Below, piece by piece: positions 26,316 to 34,014 of a stretch of 64,000 nt of DNA. The notes under the pieces are model-generated. The model was not told the DNA's origin and searched no databases. It saw only the letters and a program-made list of their open reading frames with translations. The translations under genes were made by a program, and so were the position numbers. Origin of the DNA: Labedella populi. GTDB lineage: Bacteria > Actinomycetota > Actinomycetes > Actinomycetales > Microbacteriaceae. Location of the stretch: the NCBI RefSeq assembly GCF_004078655.1, contig NZ_RZNC01000002.1:310001-374000 (forward strand), in the 5' to 3' direction. Positions within the stretch are counted from its first letter, which is position 1. Every line of letters begins with the position of its first letter.

Positions 26316-27299
26316 ATGACGAAGAAACTCCTCGTGGGGCTCGGAATCGCCGCCACTGCGGCTCTTCTCCTCAGCGCCTGCTCCGGAACGGGGCAGGAGC
26401 CCCAGGCCAGTTCCGGCGGCGGCTCCGACTCCGCCTCGCTCGACCTCACCTACGCCGTCGTCACCCACTCGGGACCGGGCGACGCCTTCTGGGACCGCGT
26501 CAAGTCGGGAGCCGAACGCGCCGGATCCGACTACGGCGTGAACGTGACGTACAACGCCGACCCGGACCCGGCGAAGCAGTCGCAGCTCATCGACAACGCC
26601 GTGGCGCAGGAGGTCGACGGGATCGTCGTCTCGATGGCGAACCCCGACGGCCTCCAGTCGAGCATCGAGAAGGCCGTCGCCGCGGGCGTCCCGGTCGTCA
26701 CGATCAACTCGGGCATCGAGCGCTCGGCCGAGTTCGGCGCCCTCACCCACATCGGTCAGAGCGAGACGGTGGCCGGCGAGGCCGTCGGCGACCGCCTGAG
26801 CGACGAGGGACTCACGAACGTGCTGTGCGTGATCCAGGAGGCCGGCAACGTCGGCCTCGAGGAGCGCTGCGGCTCCGCGGCGTCCACCTTCACGGGCTCC
26901 ATGGAGAACCTCCAGGTCGACGGGACGAACGACGCCGAGGTGAAGGCGACGATCAAGTCGAAGCTGCAGGCGGACTCGTCGATCGACGGGATCCTGACCC
27001 TCGGCGGCCAGTACGCGATCGACGCCGTCGGCGCCGTCGACGAATCGGGCAGCGAGGCCACCGTCGCGACGTTCGACCTCTCCGAGGACGTCGTCAGCAA
27101 CATCGAGGAGGGCACGATTCTCTTCGCCGTCGACCAGCAGCCGTACGTTCAGGGCTTCCTCGGCGTCACGGCGCTCTACCTCGACTCGATCAACGGCAAC
27201 CAGATCGGCGGCGGCCAGCCCGTCTACTCCGGTCCGGCATTCGTCACCGAGGAGAACGCCGCCGAGGTGGCCGAGTACGCCAAGAACGGCACCCGCTAG
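26316..27299 (+). CDS. ribose/inositol-type ABC transporter substrate-binding lipoprotein
   Basis: 327-residue periplasmic-binding-protein-like lipoprotein (RbsB/Peripla_BP_4 family). The signal peptide ends in the lipobox LLLSAC (Cys about residue 22), followed by a Ser/Gly linker. FWDRVKSGAERAGSDYGV (about 64) and DGIVVSMANPDGLQ are typical sugar-binding protein blocks. A gaaggga site precedes ATG 26316. With the downstream permease and ATPase it forms an importer, probably for myo-inositol given the locus, but another pentose or hexose cannot be excluded. Confidence 0.88.
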   Translation: MTKKLLVGLGIAATAALLLSACSGTGQEPQASSGGGSDSASLDLTYAVVTHSGPGDAFWDRVKSGAERAGSDYGVNVTYNADPDPAKQSQLIDNAVAQEVDGIVVSMANPDGLQSSIEKAVAAGVPVVTINSGIERSAEFGALTHIGQSETVAGEAVGDRLSDEGLTNVLCVIQEAGNVGLEERCGSAASTFTGSMENLQVDGTNDAEVKATIKSKLQADSSIDGILTLGGQYAIDAVGAVDESGSEATVATFDLSEDVVSNIEEGTILFAVDQQPYVQGFLGVTALYLDSINGNQIGGGQPVYSGPAFVTEENAAEVAEYAKNGTR

Positions 27300-27311
27300 T
27301 CACCGACGCTC

Positions 27312-27342
27312 GATGGTGGGGCGACGCGTTCGCCCCACCATC
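27312..27342 (+). promoter_or_regulatory. perfect intercistronic hairpin after the binding-protein gene
   Basis: Arms GATGGTGGGGCG (27312-27323) and CGCCCCACCATC (27331-27342) pair perfectly over 12 bp around a 7-base loop, 12 bp after the stop. It sits inside the operon, where such structures protect the binding-protein mRNA and reduce downstream expression. It has no T-run. Confidence 0.7.
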
Positions 27343-27361
27343 GGCACGAAAGGAAGCAACG

Positions 27362-27409
27362 ATGACGAAGCTCACTCCCACGCGACGGAAGGGGCGGAGC
27401 CCGCGATGA
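27362..27409 (+). CDS. possible 15-residue leader peptide coupled to the permease
   Basis: A short frame ([15 protein letters not shown]) has its own site (aaaggaag, six bases before the ATG) and its stop overlaps the permease ATG in ATGA. It could couple permease translation to the hairpin upstream or simply be a by-product of a second ribosome binding site. Nothing resembles a known family. Confidence 0.35.
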   Translation: MTKLTPTRRKGRSPR

Positions 27410-28449
27410 CCACGACCGACATCGTGACGGTCGGGAACCGTCCGCGGCTCGAACGACGGCCCCTCCGCAAGATCTTCGCCCGACCCGAGATCGGCGCCCT
27501 CGTCGCCGCCCTCGCCGTGATGCTGTTCTTCTCCGTCTACACGTCAAACTTCATGACGCTCTCGGGCGCGGGCGTCTGGCTCGAGTCGGCCTCGACCTTC
27601 GGCATCATGGCCGTCGCCGTCGCCCTCCTGATGATCGGCGGCGAGTTCGACCTCTCCGCCGGGGTCATGACGGGGTTCACCGCCCTCATCGTCGGCGTGC
27701 TCACGAGCCACTACGGCCTCAACATCTGGGTCGCCGTGCTCATCTCGCTCGTCGCGGCCCTCGCCGTCGGAGCGCTCAACGGCTTCCTCGTGATGCGGAC
27801 GGGACTGCCGAGCTTCATCGTGACCCTCGGGACCTTCTTCGTCCTCGCGGGCATCGACCTCGCCGTCACGAAGCTCATCACCGGCCAGGTCGCCATCCAG
27901 GGCATGACCCGGGTGCCGTTCTACGACTCGGTGCAGCCGCTCTTCGGGTCATCGATCCAGATCGGTGGCGGCACGTTCTACGTCTCCGTGCTGTGGTGGT
28001 TCGCCGCCACGATCCTCGCGACGTGGGTGCTGCTGCGCACGCGGGCGGGGAACTGGATCTTCGCGGTGGGCGGTCAGTTGAACTCGTCACGGCAGGTCGG
28101 CGTCCCCGTCCTCAAGACGAAGGTCGGACTCTTCATGACGACGGCGGGCGCCGCCTGGCTCGTCGGCATGATCTCGCTCTTCCGCACCTCGACGGTCCAG
28201 GCGAACACGGGTGTCGGGCAGGAGTTCATCTACATCATCTGCGCCGTCGTCGGCGGGTGCCTCCTCACAGGAGGCTACGGGTCCGCGATCGGTGCAGCCC
28301 TCGGCGCCCTCATCTACGGCATGGTCTTCCAGGGCATCACGTTCGCCCAGTGGGACACGAACTGGCTGCGCACGTTCCTCGGCGCGATGCTCCTGCTCGC
28401 CGTCTTCCTCAACCACTTCGTTCGAACCAGGGCAGGAGGCGCCCGATGA
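27406..28449 (+). CDS. ribose/inositol-type ABC transporter permease (RbsC-like)
   Basis: 347-residue inner-membrane permease of the BPD_transp_2 (RbsC) family with about eight to ten hydrophobic helices. Typical segments: [14 protein letters not shown] (about 77) and [17 protein letters not shown] (about 131). ATG 27406 is chosen because ggggcggag precedes it and the protein from there carries a short polar N-terminus as in the family. It overlaps the leader frame upstream and the ATPase gene downstream by 4 bp. Forms the channel for the sugar delivered by the binding lipoprotein. Confidence 0.9.
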   Translation: MTTTDIVTVGNRPRLERRPLRKIFARPEIGALVAALAVMLFFSVYTSNFMTLSGAGVWLESASTFGIMAVAVALLMIGGEFDLSAGVMTGFTALIVGVLTSHYGLNIWVAVLISLVAALAVGALNGFLVMRTGLPSFIVTLGTFFVLAGIDLAVTKLITGQVAIQGMTRVPFYDSVQPLFGSSIQIGGGTFYVSVLWWFAATILATWVLLRTRAGNWIFAVGGQLNSSRQVGVPVLKTKVGLFMTTAGAAWLVGMISLFRTSTVQANTGVGQEFIYIICAVVGGCLLTGGYGSAIGAALGALIYGMVFQGITFAQWDTNWLRTFLGAMLLLAVFLNHFVRTRAGGAR

Positions 28450-29351
28450 GCGCGACGAACAAGACGACGGGTACCGCACGATCGACCACGCCGATCGTGG
28501 AGGTGCGCGAGATCGGCAAGAGCTACGGTCCCGTTAACGCCCTCTCGGGCGTCTCCACGACCGTGAACACCGGCGAGGTGACGTGCGTGCTCGGCGACAA
28601 CGGAGCCGGCAAGTCCACCTTCATCAAGATCCTCGCGGGGGTGCACACGCCGAGCGAGGGGGAGCTCCTGCTCGACGGGGAACCCGTCCGGTTCTCGTCG
28701 CCGCGCGCCGCGCTCGACGCCGGGATCGCGACGGTCTACCAGGACCTCGCGGTCGTGCCCCTCATGCCCGTGTGGCGGAACTTCTTCCTCGGGTCCGAGC
28801 TCACGCGCGGCGTCGGGCCGCTCCGGCGCCTCGACGTGAAGGAGATGAAGCGGATCACGTACACCGAGCTCGACAACATGGGCATCGATCTCCGCGACGT
28901 CGACCAGCCGATCGGTACGCTCTCGGGCGGTGAGCGGCAGTGCGTCGCGATCGCCCGCGCCGTCTACTTCGGCGCTCGCGTCCTCATCCTCGACGAGCCG
29001 ACGGCCGCTCTCGGCGTGAAGCAGTCGGGCGTCGTGCTCAAGTACATCGCCCGGTCGCGTGATCGTGGACTCGGCGTCGTGTTCATCACCCACAATCCCC
29101 ACCACGCCTACCCGGTCGGCGATCGGTTCCTGCTGCTCAACCGCGGCAGCAGTCTCGGAAACTTCGAGAAGAAGGAGATCACGCTCGGGCAGCTCACGAG
29201 CCTCATGGCGGGCGGAGCGGAACTCGACTCCCTCGCCCACGAGCTCGAGCGCGAGATGGGTCGTGAGTCGTCGCTCGTGCAGCAGTTCGAAGCCGAGGCC
29301 GAGCGCCTTCCGGGCGTGGTGGGGGAGGCGGGGAGTCGCGTGCGGGAGTGA
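28446..29351 (+). CDS. sugar ABC transporter ATP-binding protein (single-domain RbsA-like)
   Basis: 301-residue ATPase. Walker [10 protein letters not shown] lies near residue 50-58, the signature [14 protein letters not shown] near 160, Walker [14 protein letters not shown] near 180 and the His switch in [17 protein letters not shown]. Unlike RbsA it has only one nucleotide-binding domain (half-size), so it would act as a homodimer; such short forms accompany FrcA-like transporters. The C-terminal 60 residues are acidic and extend the domain. It overlaps the permease stop and ends the operon. Confidence 0.9.
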   Translation: MSATNKTTGTARSTTPIVEVREIGKSYGPVNALSGVSTTVNTGEVTCVLGDNGAGKSTFIKILAGVHTPSEGELLLDGEPVRFSSPRAALDAGIATVYQDLAVVPLMPVWRNFFLGSELTRGVGPLRRLDVKEMKRITYTELDNMGIDLRDVDQPIGTLSGGERQCVAIARAVYFGARVLILDEPTAALGVKQSGVVLKYIARSRDRGLGVVFITHNPHHAYPVGDRFLLLNRGSSLGNFEKKEITLGQLTSLMAGGAELDSLAHELEREMGRESSLVQQFEAEAERLPGVVGEAGSRVRE

Positions 29352-29399
29352 CCGCTCGCGCACTCTGTGCGGGGGCGTCGCACGGACGACACTGGTCGC

Positions 29400-29819
29400 A
29401 TGACCCGTTTCGCCGTCGACGCCCCCTCCGTCATCGAACTCGTCGAACGGGGTGCGCCCGTGGCGACGGGTCACCCGCTCGTCGCGCCCAACGTGCTCCG
29501 CTCGCAGGCGCTGTCGATCCTCTACCGCGACGTGCGGGCGGGCCGCCGCTCCGAGGCGGAGACGCGCGAGCTGCTCGACGCCGTGACGGCCGTGAAGATC
29601 CGGCTGCTCGGCGATCGCGTCTCCCGGGCGACGGCCTGGCGTATCGCGGCGGAGCTCGATTGGGCGGACATCGGCTCCGCCGAGTACGTGGCCGTCGCGA
29701 TGCTCCAGGCGGACGTCCTCGTGGTGTCGGACGCGGCGCTCGCCGCGGCCGTCGCCGATCGCGTCTCGACCCTCTCCGTCGAGGACTTCCTCGCGGCCGT
29801 CGTCGTCCACGGAAAGTGA
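29400..29819 (+). CDS. PIN-like (VapC family) domain protein without antitoxin
   Basis: 139-residue protein resembling VapC-type PIN ribonucleases: N-terminal RFAVDAPSVIELV with the first acidic residue, a central helix with SILYRDVRAGR, and EYVAVAMLQADVLVVSDAAL (about residues 100-119) with the late acidic residue. The four-acid active site is only partly evident. ATG 29400 follows a GACACT -10-like box by six bases (leaderless). No small antitoxin gene lies next to it; the upstream gene is the transporter ATPase. Could be a toxin remnant or a solitary RNA-binding protein. Confidence 0.6.
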   Translation: MTRFAVDAPSVIELVERGAPVATGHPLVAPNVLRSQALSILYRDVRAGRRSEAETRELLDAVTAVKIRLLGDRVSRATAWRIAAELDWADIGSAEYVAVAMLQADVLVVSDAALAAAVADRVSTLSVEDFLAAVVVHGK

Positions 29820-29822
29820 TGA

Positions 29823-29865
29823 TTGCAAAGGTAAGCCTGTCCTAAGTAAGTTAAGGATTACCTAA
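29823..29865 (+). promoter_or_regulatory. promoter with two tandem DtxR/IdeR-type iron boxes
   Basis: Box A (29827-29845) matches the degenerate DtxR consensus TWAGGTWAGSCTWACCTWA at 16 of 19 positions and box B (29847-29865) at 17 of 19. A promoter fits the same bases: -35 TTGCAA (29823-29828) and -10 TAAGTT (29847-29852) with 18-base spacing, so box A fills the spacer and box B covers the -10. This predicts repression of the downstream HtaA gene when iron is plentiful. Confidence 0.75.
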
Positions 29866-29932
29866 CCACCTCGATTCGGACCCGGCACAGCCGCGCCCGC
29901 TCGAGGGGGTCTCGCAATCGAAAGGACAACCC

Positions 29933-31366
29933 GTGGATTCAGCAGTACCGCGCCGGGGCGGCTCAGCCGCCCGTCGCACCGCCGCGATCGTCGCCGCAGC
30001 GGCGCTCTCGCTCGGCGCCGCTCTCGGCACGACGACCGCCGCGACCGCCGCCCCCCAGGCCGGGCAGATCACCGACGCCTCGTTCACGTGGGGTCTCAGC
30101 GGCGAAGCGGGTGGCGGCGCCTTCTTCGGCGGTTGCAACTTCCTGAGCGCCGGAACGGCGGGGAACACGGGCAGCTCGCGGCTGTGGACGGAGGCCGACG
30201 GCTTCTACTCCACGTCCGCCGGCAACGTCACGATCGTGAAGCCGACCGCCGACGGCACCCTCGCGCGGCCGACGTGGGCCACGAGGTGCCAGACTCCTCA
30301 GGGGACGCCCGTCTCCGCGGCCTCCACGACGTCGCTCTCGAAGAACGCCGTCGTCTTCGACGGTGGAGAGGGCACCGTCGCGGCCGACGGTTCGACGGAG
30401 ATCGCGTGGACCGGCTCCTTCACGGTCGCCTTCTACGGCGGGCTCACCTACTGGTCGGCGACGGATCCCGTGCTGACCCTCGACGCCGCGGGCAACGGAC
30501 AGCTCACCGCGACCGCCTCCGGATACGGCACGAGCATGGAGGACATGACCCAGTGGGTCCCCGTGGCCGGCCGCGAGATCGTGCTCGCCGATATCTCGGG
30601 AGCCGACGCGGACGACGACGGCTTCACCGTCACCCCCGACTACCTCGGCGAGACGGTGACGACGTCGGGAACGCCGCAGACGACGACGGGTGCGACGTGG
30701 GGATCCTTCCCGCAGAGCTTCGTCGACTTCCAGCAGCTCACGGGTCAGAGCAGCTACTGGTACAGCTCGGGAGGCTCGCGTGACGCGGCGAAGCCGACGA
30801 CTCCGCTGACGGTCTCGTACGCACTCGCGACCAACCCCGGCACGGACCCGGGCACCGACCCGGGCGAGGAGGAGCCCGGCGAGGGTCAGCAGGACATCGA
30901 CGTGACGGTGCCCGCGGCGCCCGAGCCCGAGACGGGCAGCTTCGGCTGGGCCTTCACCTCGGCCGACGCCGTGAACCTCGGCACCGCCGTCCAGGCCGGC
31001 AGCACCTTTACGGCCGACGGCAGCCTCAACACGATCGCCGTGACCGACACGCGGTCCGGCGGCGCCGCAGCGTACACCTGGAGCATCTCGGGCAGCATCT
31101 CGGAGTTCAGCTCCGGAGCCGCCGACTTCTCGGCCGGCTACCTCGGCTGGACGCCGAGCGTGTCGGACGCGGGAGCCGGCGTCACAGCAGGCGCACCCGT
31201 CTCCTCGACACTCTCGGGCGGTGCCGGGCTCGGCACGTCCGCGACCCTCGCGTCGAGCACCGCCGCGGCGAGCGCGAACATCGACGCCGGGCTCGAGCTC
31301 GTCATCCCGAGCGACACCCCGACCGGCGACTACCGTGCGACCCTCACGGTGACCGCGCTCGGCTGA
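29933..31366 (+). CDS. htaA: secreted HtaA-domain haem-binding protein (first copy)
   Basis: 477-residue exported haem-capture protein. A signal peptide with an Ala-rich core ends near residue 39-40 (ATA-A). One HtaA domain spans about 47-290 with the family landmarks FTWGLSGEA, FFGGCNFLSAG, AFYGGLTYWSA and YGTSMEDM. A Gly/Asp/Glu-rich linker (TDPGTDPGEEEPGE) leads to a beta-rich C-terminal domain (about 335-477). No transmembrane anchor or sortase motif is seen, so it is probably released or wall-associated. GTG start after an aaaggac site. Controlled by two iron boxes. Confidence 0.85.
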   Translation: MDSAVPRRGGSAARRTAAIVAAAALSLGAALGTTTAATAAPQAGQITDASFTWGLSGEAGGGAFFGGCNFLSAGTAGNTGSSRLWTEADGFYSTSAGNVTIVKPTADGTLARPTWATRCQTPQGTPVSAASTTSLSKNAVVFDGGEGTVAADGSTEIAWTGSFTVAFYGGLTYWSATDPVLTLDAAGNGQLTATASGYGTSMEDMTQWVPVAGREIVLADISGADADDDGFTVTPDYLGETVTTSGTPQTTTGATWGSFPQSFVDFQQLTGQSSYWYSSGGSRDAAKPTTPLTVSYALATNPGTDPGTDPGEEEPGEGQQDIDVTVPAAPEPETGSFGWAFTSADAVNLGTAVQAGSTFTADGSLNTIAVTDTRSGGAAAYTWSISGSISEFSSGAADFSAGYLGWTPSVSDAGAGVTAGAPVSSTLSGGAGLGTSATLASSTAAASANIDAGLELVIPSDTPTGDYRATLTVTALG

Positions 31367-31386
31367 TCCTCGCGTGATCCCCAGGT

Positions 31387-31411
31387 GGTACCGGGCCTCG
31401 AGCCCGGTACC
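31387..31411 (+). terminator. stem-loop after the first HtaA gene
   Basis: GGTACCGGGC (31387-31396) and GCCCGGTACC (31402-31411) pair perfectly over 10 bp with a 5-base loop, 20 bp after the stop. No T-run. Could stop transcription or act as a processing site before the downstream gene. Confidence 0.5.
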
Positions 31412-31463
31412 GCCTCGTCGCGTCTCCGGGCGCGGCGTGCCCCGCGCTGACTCCTCCGCGCCT

Positions 31464-31555
31464 CCCATCCGCTCAGCCTCCCATCTGCTCAGCCTCCCAT
31501 CTGCCCAGCCCCCATCTGCCCAGCCCCCATCTGCCCAGCCCCCATCTGCCCAGCC
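31464..31555 (+). repeat. short tandem repeat: two 16-bp and four 15-bp units
   Basis: Two units of cccatcYgctcagcct (31464-31495) are followed by four exact units of cccatctgcccagcc (31496-31555) and a partial seventh. It lies in the 225-bp gap upstream of the surface protein gene at 31592. Copy number could vary between strains and shift promoter or leader spacing. Confidence 0.85.
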
Positions 31556-31591
31556 CCCATCCGATCGAACGCCCGTCCCGAGGAACCCGTC

Positions 31592-32614
31592 ATGGCCCGC
31601 CCGCTCCTTTCCCTCGTCCTTCCCGCGGCGGCTCTCGTCGCGGCCGTCCTGCTTCCCTCGGGTCCTGCCCTCGCGTCGGCGTCGACGCTCGCCGGCATCT
31701 CCGGGACCGTCGCGCCGATCGCCGCCACCGACGGTGCGAGCTGGAGCGCCGGTCCCGCCGACGGCCCCCGCAGGAGTGGACGACCGTTCTTCGAGTACGA
31801 GCTCGATCCCGGCGCGACCGTCGAGGACGCGTTCGCCGTGCGCAACGACGGCGCCCGGGCACTGACCCTCCGCGTGTACGCGGCCGACGCGTTCACGACG
31901 CGTGAGGGGACGATCGACCTCCTCCCCGCGAGCGAGCAGTCGGTCGATTCGGGCACCTGGGTCGAGCTCGACCGGTCCGATGTGAGCATCGAACCCGGGG
32001 AGACGGTCCTCGTCCCCTTCACCCTCACCGTGCCGACGGATGCCCGGCCGGGAGACCACCCGGCCGGGATCGTCACATCGCTGCTATCGGAGGATGCCGA
32101 AGCCCAGGTGCAGGTGGATCGTCGGCTCGGCAGCCGGCTCTACGTGCGGGTGGCGGGGGAGCTCGCGCCGTCCGTGACCGTCTCCGACCCGACCGTCTCC
32201 TTCGAGGGGATGTGGAATCCACTCGCGCTCGGCCGACTCGAGATCTCGTACACGCTCGAGAACACCGGTGACACCCGCGTGGCCGCGGTCGGCGCGAGCA
32301 CGGTGCACGGCCCGTTCGGGGTGGCGCCCGTGACGACGGGCGCGGAACAGCTTCCCGAGGTGCTGCCGGGATCCACCGTGGAGGTGCGCCAGTTGCTCGA
32401 CGGCGTCGCGGCCCTCGCGTGGCTCGGCGGCGCCATCACGGTGATCCCGACGAGCGTCGGCATCGGTGCCGCGCAGCTCGACACGGTCGTCGCGCCGTTC
32501 GGGACCGCCGCGGTCCCCGTCGCGACGCTGCTCGTCCTGGCCGGACTGGCGTTCGTCGCTCTCGCGACCGTCCTCCTCGTCCGCCGTTCCCGCCGCTCCC
32601 GTTCCGCCGTCTGA
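31592..32614 (+). CDS. DUF916-like (WxL-associated) exported membrane protein
   Basis: 340-residue protein with a signal peptide ending near ALASA (about residue 30), an extracellular Ig-like region of DUF916 type (about 60-260, with EYELDPGATVEDAFAVRND and PGDHPAGIVTSL), and a C-terminal hydrophobic segment (about 308-330) followed by a basic tail RRSRRSR, giving a single-pass anchor with the bulk outside. DUF916 proteins bind peptidoglycan and partner WxL surface proteins in Gram-positives. Position next to HtaA suggests a surface scaffold for haem capture; that link is inference. Confidence 0.75.
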   Translation: MARPLLSLVLPAAALVAAVLLPSGPALASASTLAGISGTVAPIAATDGASWSAGPADGPRRSGRPFFEYELDPGATVEDAFAVRNDGARALTLRVYAADAFTTREGTIDLLPASEQSVDSGTWVELDRSDVSIEPGETVLVPFTLTVPTDARPGDHPAGIVTSLLSEDAEAQVQVDRRLGSRLYVRVAGELAPSVTVSDPTVSFEGMWNPLALGRLEISYTLENTGDTRVAAVGASTVHGPFGVAPVTTGAEQLPEVLPGSTVEVRQLLDGVAALAWLGGAITVIPTSVGIGAAQLDTVVAPFGTAAVPVATLLVLAGLAFVALATVLLVRRSRRSRSAV

Positions 32615-32638
32615 CCGGGCCTCGAGCGTTACACCCTC

Positions 32639-32674
32639 AGCCGAGCGCGCCACGTTTTCGTGGCGCGCTCGGCT
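32639..32674. terminator. bidirectional terminator hairpin
   Basis: A perfect 16-bp stem (32639-32654 with 32659-32674) closes on a TTTT loop. It lies between convergent genes (DUF916-like on plus, HtaA on minus) and would stop transcription from either side. Confidence 0.85.
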
Positions 32675-32736
32675 GCATCGGTAGCGCTCGATCGTCTGGG
32701 GGCGTCCTCAGCGCACGCCGCGCGGGCAGTTCCGGC

Positions 32737-34014
32737 TCAGGCGAGCGACCAGGGGAACCGCAGCCGACCACCGAGGTGGAGGGACGCGAGGATGCTCACG
32801 AGTACCGCGAGGACGCTGCCGCCGAGCGGGAGCACGAGCGGGACGAGCGGGTCGGTCGCGGCGGGCACGAGTGCGGCTCCTGACCGCTGCACCGTCGACG
32901 GCGCCTGCGCCGGACCGAGTGCCACCGCCTCCGGAGCGCCCGTCGTTGCGGCCGGGGCGATGGTCGCACCGTTCCGTGGAGTCGTCGTTCCGCCGCTCGT
33001 CGTCCCGCTGCCTCCCCCCGAGCCTCCCGTCGTCGGGACGATCGCCGGAGCCCTCGCATCCGCGTTGATGGTGAGGAGGGTGGCCGGCTTGGCGGGGTCG
33101 CGTTGCCCGCCCGAGGTCAGCCAGTAGCCCGTCTGCCCCGTGAGCTTCTGGAAGCCGAGGAAGCTCGCCGGGAACGACCCCCAGAAGGGTGCGTTGGCGT
33201 CGGTGCGCTCGACCTGCCCGGCTCCGGGGGCCGCCACGCCGAGGTACTCGGGCAGGATCTGGAAGCCGCCGTCGGCGAGGGGCACGTCGCGGAGCTCGGC
33301 GAGCACGACGGTGCGGCCGGGGATCGGCTCCCACTTCGACATGTCCTCCATGCTCGTGCCGTAGCCGCTGAGGGTCGCCGTGAGTCGGCCCGTGCCCTCC
33401 GCGTCCACCGTGAGGATCGGGTCGCTCGCGCTCCAGTAGGTCATCCCGCCGTAGAAGGCGACGGTGAACGCACCGGTCCAGCGCAGGTCCACTCGGTCGT
33501 CGCCGATCGTGCCGGTGCCGCCCGAGAAGACGACCTGGGAATCGGTCGACGAGGTCAGCGACGCCGCCGTCACGGTGTTGCCGGCGGCGTCGAGGCACTT
33601 CGTCGCGAACGACGCCTCCTCCCACTCGCCGCCGGACGTCGCCTTCACGATCGTGACGTCACCGGAGCGCGAGGCGTAGAGTCCGTCGTCGGCGCCCCAC
33701 ACGCGGGCTCCGCCGGAATCGCCCGCGACGCCGGCGGAGAGGAAGTTGCAGCCGCCCGCGAACGCGCCGCCGCTCGCCTCGCGGCTCAACCCCCAACGCA
33801 GTTGCGCGTCGTCGACCGTCGCGTCGCCGGGCGTCGGCGGCTCGGTCGCCTCCGGCACCCGGACGTCGATGGGGACGCCGTCGTCGTCGGGATCCGTCGA
33901 CGCGACGACGGCCGTGCCCGCGGAGAGCGCCGTCGCGACGGCGACGGTCCCCGCGACGACGAGGGCCGCCACGAGCCGGGACAGCGTGCGCCGGCCCGTA
34001 CCGCGCCGCTTCAC
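32737..34014 (-). CDS. membrane-anchored HtaA-domain haem-binding protein (second copy)
   Basis: 425-residue exported protein with one HtaA domain (about 47-290: LRWGLSREASGGAFAGGCNFLSAG, AFYGGMTYWSA, YGTSMEDMSKW, and QKLTGQTGYWLTSGG), then a Ser/Gly/Thr-rich linker with PAPS-type repeats and a C-terminal hydrophobic segment (about 390-410) before a short basic tail. So it stays on the membrane, unlike the first HtaA. GTG 34014 is preferred because cggaggtgg precedes it and it overlaps the upstream stop in GTGA. It is the last gene of the hmu operon and would pass haem to HmuT. Confidence 0.83.
   Translation of the reverse strand: MKRRGTGRRTLSRLVAALVVAGTVAVATALSAGTAVVASTDPDDDGVPIDVRVPEATEPPTPGDATVDDAQLRWGLSREASGGAFAGGCNFLSAGVAGDSGGARVWGADDGLYASRSGDVTIVKATSGGEWEEASFATKCLDAAGNTVTAASLTSSTDSQVVFSGGTGTIGDDRVDLRWTGAFTVAFYGGMTYWSASDPILTVDAEGTGRLTATLSGYGTSMEDMSKWEPIPGRTVVLAELRDVPLADGGFQILPEYLGVAAPGAGQVERTDANAPFWGSFPASFLGFQKLTGQTGYWLTSGGQRDPAKPATLLTINADARAPAIVPTTGGSGGGSGTTSGGTTTPRNGATIAPAATTGAPEAVALGPAQAPSTVQRSGAALVPAATDPLVPLVLPLGGSVLAVLVSILASLHLGGRLRFPWSLA

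Noticed and set aside
31464-31563. CRISPR array
   Set aside because: Units are directly adjacent with no spacers.
31374-31865. PSAQP repeat protein across the tandem repeat
   Set aside because: The periodicity is due to the 15-bp repeat, and the frame overlaps the supported DUF916-like gene in another frame.
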